DNA of 7,110 nucleotides from Bacillota bacterium (GTDB lineage: Bacteria > Bacillota_E > Sulfobacillia > Sulfobacillales > Sulfobacillaceae), in contig JAKADJ010000114.1 in the NCBI GenBank assembly GCA_021820645.1, positions 1-7,110 of the forward strand, written 5' to 3'. A program made the translations under genes and the position numbers. The notes below the pieces were generated by a model, which saw only the letters and a program-made list of their open reading frames with translations, was not told the DNA's origin and did no database searches. Shown here piece after piece: positions 6,168-7,110 of this stretch (the stretch's first letter is position 1; every line of letters begins with the position of its first letter).

Positions 6168-6746
6168 TTGGTGGCTTTTCATAAGGCGCTGGCGGATCCT
6201 ACCCGAATTCGTATTCTTTTCTTGCTCAAGAACGGACCCTTACACGGGCAAGCCATTGCGGAGAAATTGGGAGTGTCAGCGCCCACGGTTACGCATCATA
6301 TGGCAAAGTTACGCCACGTGGCGATCGTCAAAGAAACGCGAGACAAAAATACCATCTACTTCGAGCTGGATCCCTATTTCTTTGCACAAAATTCTAAGGC
6401 CTTATGGGAGTCCTTGTTTGAGGCAGATTCTCGGGAGGAGAGCATGACACACGACGACGAGCATTTTCAGCAGGCGGTGCTGAATAACTTTTTCACCAAC
6501 GAGGGGAAGTTACAACAAATTCCGGCCCAGAGAAAGCGTAAGCTGATTGTCTTCGAACGCTTGCTAGACGGGTTAGCGGTGGGTCAGACGTATACGGAAA
6601 AAGAGATTAACGCGCACATCCTTCGATTTCATGAGGACTATTGTACCATCCGCCGGGAGTTCATTATCAACCACTTCCTGTACCGCGACCAGGGGCATTA
6701 CGAACTTAATCCACGGGCGATGTGGGTCGATTGGCGCACTCTTTAG
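6168..6746 (+). CDS. ArsR-type winged-helix regulator fused to a DUF2087 domain
   Basis: A cytoplasmic transcription factor of 192 residues from TTG 6168. Residues 1-72 are an ArsR winged helix: F-H-K-A-L-A-D-P-T-R-I-R-I-L (4-17), recognition helix S-A-P-T-V-T-H-H-M-A-K-L (37-48) and a beta wing (about 54-66). Residues 73-120 are a polar linker. Residues 122-180 match DUF2087: Y-T-E-K-E-I-N (142-148), H-x-D (155-157), R-R (162-163) and a final Y-R. The only Cys is 159, and the ArsR/SmtB Cys metal motif is absent, so a metal sensor is unlikely. DUF2087 is often fused to such DNA-binding domains; its ligand is unknown to me. The start is uncertain. TTG 6168 has no good ribosome site, while GGGGGGTGG (6139-6147) lies five bases before an in-frame CTG at 6153. 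That would add five residues (reading M/L-Q-L-D-K) resembling the usual N-terminal helix. The promoter at 6078-6106 drives it, probably with autorepression. Confidence 0.9.
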   Translation: MVAFHKALADPTRIRILFLLKNGPLHGQAIAEKLGVSAPTVTHHMAKLRHVAIVKETRDKNTIYFELDPYFFAQNSKALWESLFEADSREESMTHDDEHFQQAVLNNFFTNEGKLQQIPAQRKRKLIVFERLLDGLAVGQTYTEKEINAHILRFHEDYCTIRREFIINHFLYRDQGHYELNPRAMWVDWRTL

Positions 6747-6953
6747 CAAAGACCAATAGACTTGAACAACCGCCGCGGGGGTCTTAGGAGCGATGCACGA
6801 GTCAAGTGTAATTTGTGCCTTAGACCGCGTGGGAGCCGAGCTGTATAACCGGCTCTACACCGCCTCAGGAAGCGAGAAGTGACCGGGTACTCCCGCTTCC
6901 ATACGTTAACTTGGAAGAGTTGAGGTGTTGTCTCGACAATGCGAGAGGGCCTA
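6747..6953. other. Gap between convergent genes, rich in small hairpins
   Basis: Inverted repeats: AAGACC/GGTCTT (6749-6754 with 6780-6785), GAGCCG/CGGCTC (6833-6838 with 6850-6855), GGAAGCG/CGCTTCC (6868-6874 with 6894-6900) and TCTCG/CGAGA (6931-6935 with 6942-6946). The last lies 8 bases past the - strand gene's stop. None has a clear T-run. They fit transcription ends between facing genes, though each alone could be chance. Confidence 0.4.
6793..6882 (+). CDS. Possible small ORF of 29 residues, function unknown
   Basis: ATG to TGA, with a protein-like central part ALDRVGAELYNRLYTASG. AGGAG (6786-6790) is only two bases from the ATG, too close for efficient initiation. The hairpin GAGCCG/CGGCTC lies inside it. 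It could be a remnant of a larger gene or chance; no family recognised. Confidence 0.2.
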   Translation: MHESSVICALDRVGAELYNRLYTASGSEK

Positions 6954-7110
6954 CTAATCCCTTGGGAAACTTTCCGGTGTCGGTGCAGGATGACGCGCCA
7001 ACCAGTCTTTCGCCAGGTAATAGGTGGTCACGGTAAATAAGTGGGGCAGAGACCCCGATTGAATCATTAGGTCCACCTCGTCAAAGGTGAATTCCTCAAT
7101 GGAGATATCT
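6954..7110 (-). CDS. C-terminal end of an unrecognised protein, cut by the right edge
   Basis: On the - strand, the frame entering from nt 7109 gives 51 codons and a TAG at 6956-6954. The residues read as real protein: an acidic start (S-I-E-E-F-T-F-D-E-V-D), then LPHLFTVTTYYLAKDWLARH, then a Pro/Thr-rich tail (P-A-P-T-P-E-S-F-P). The mix of buried aromatic residues and balanced charges, with codon use like the helicase gene, supports a true gene continuing to the right. I do not recognise the family. It faces the ArsR-DUF2087 gene, with 207 bases between their ends. Confidence 0.6.
   Translation of the reverse strand, partial: DISIEEFTFDEVDLMIQSGSLPHLFTVTTYYLAKDWLARHPAPTPESFPRD

Overview
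The window carries four real genes on the + strand, one gene fragment entering from the right edge on the - strand, and one broken gene on the - strand. Mixed GTG/TTG starts, purine-rich Shine-Dalgarno sites, a near-perfect sigma-A type promoter (TTGACA-N17-CATAAT) and a moderate, slightly GC-rich base composition suggest a Gram-positive, Firmicutes-like bacterium. A Sulfobacillus-like organism would fit, but that is a guess from style, not from a database match.

Layout. 1-2985: a UvrD/AddA-type helicase with a C-terminal PD-(D/E)XK nuclease domain, cut off by the left edge so that its Walker A region lies outside. 2986-3219: a leader with small hairpins and no recognised riboswitch. 3220-3771: a GNAT N-acetyltransferase, best started at GTG 3220. 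3772-4236: a 465-base gap holding tandem hairpins, the remnant of a - strand gene interrupted by an in-frame TAG (3850-4134), and the promoter, operator-like repeats and 5'-UTR hairpin of the next gene. 4237-5463: a 12-TM MFS drug-efflux-type transporter, followed by a two-tier hairpin. 5464-6167: a 704-base gap with eroded coding-like scraps and a strong promoter. 6168-6746 (or from CTG 6153): an ArsR-type winged-helix regulator fused to a DUF2087 domain. 6747-6953: hairpins and a 29-codon small ORF. 6954-7110: the C-terminal end of an unrecognised - strand gene.

How the parts may work together. The helicase-nuclease belongs to double-strand break processing and probably forms an AddAB-like complex with a partner encoded outside the window. 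The acetyltransferase looks like a stand-alone gene. The transporter and the ArsR-DUF2087 regulator each have their own promoter overlapped by inverted repeats, but the two repeat sequences differ. Autoregulation of the regulator is therefore plausible, while its control of the transporter is only a hypothesis.

No clear novel defence system, CRISPR array, mobile element or RNA gene was found. The most interesting items are the interrupted - strand gene, the operator-like repeats at both promoters, the possible CTG start of the regulator, and the unrecognised protein at the right edge.
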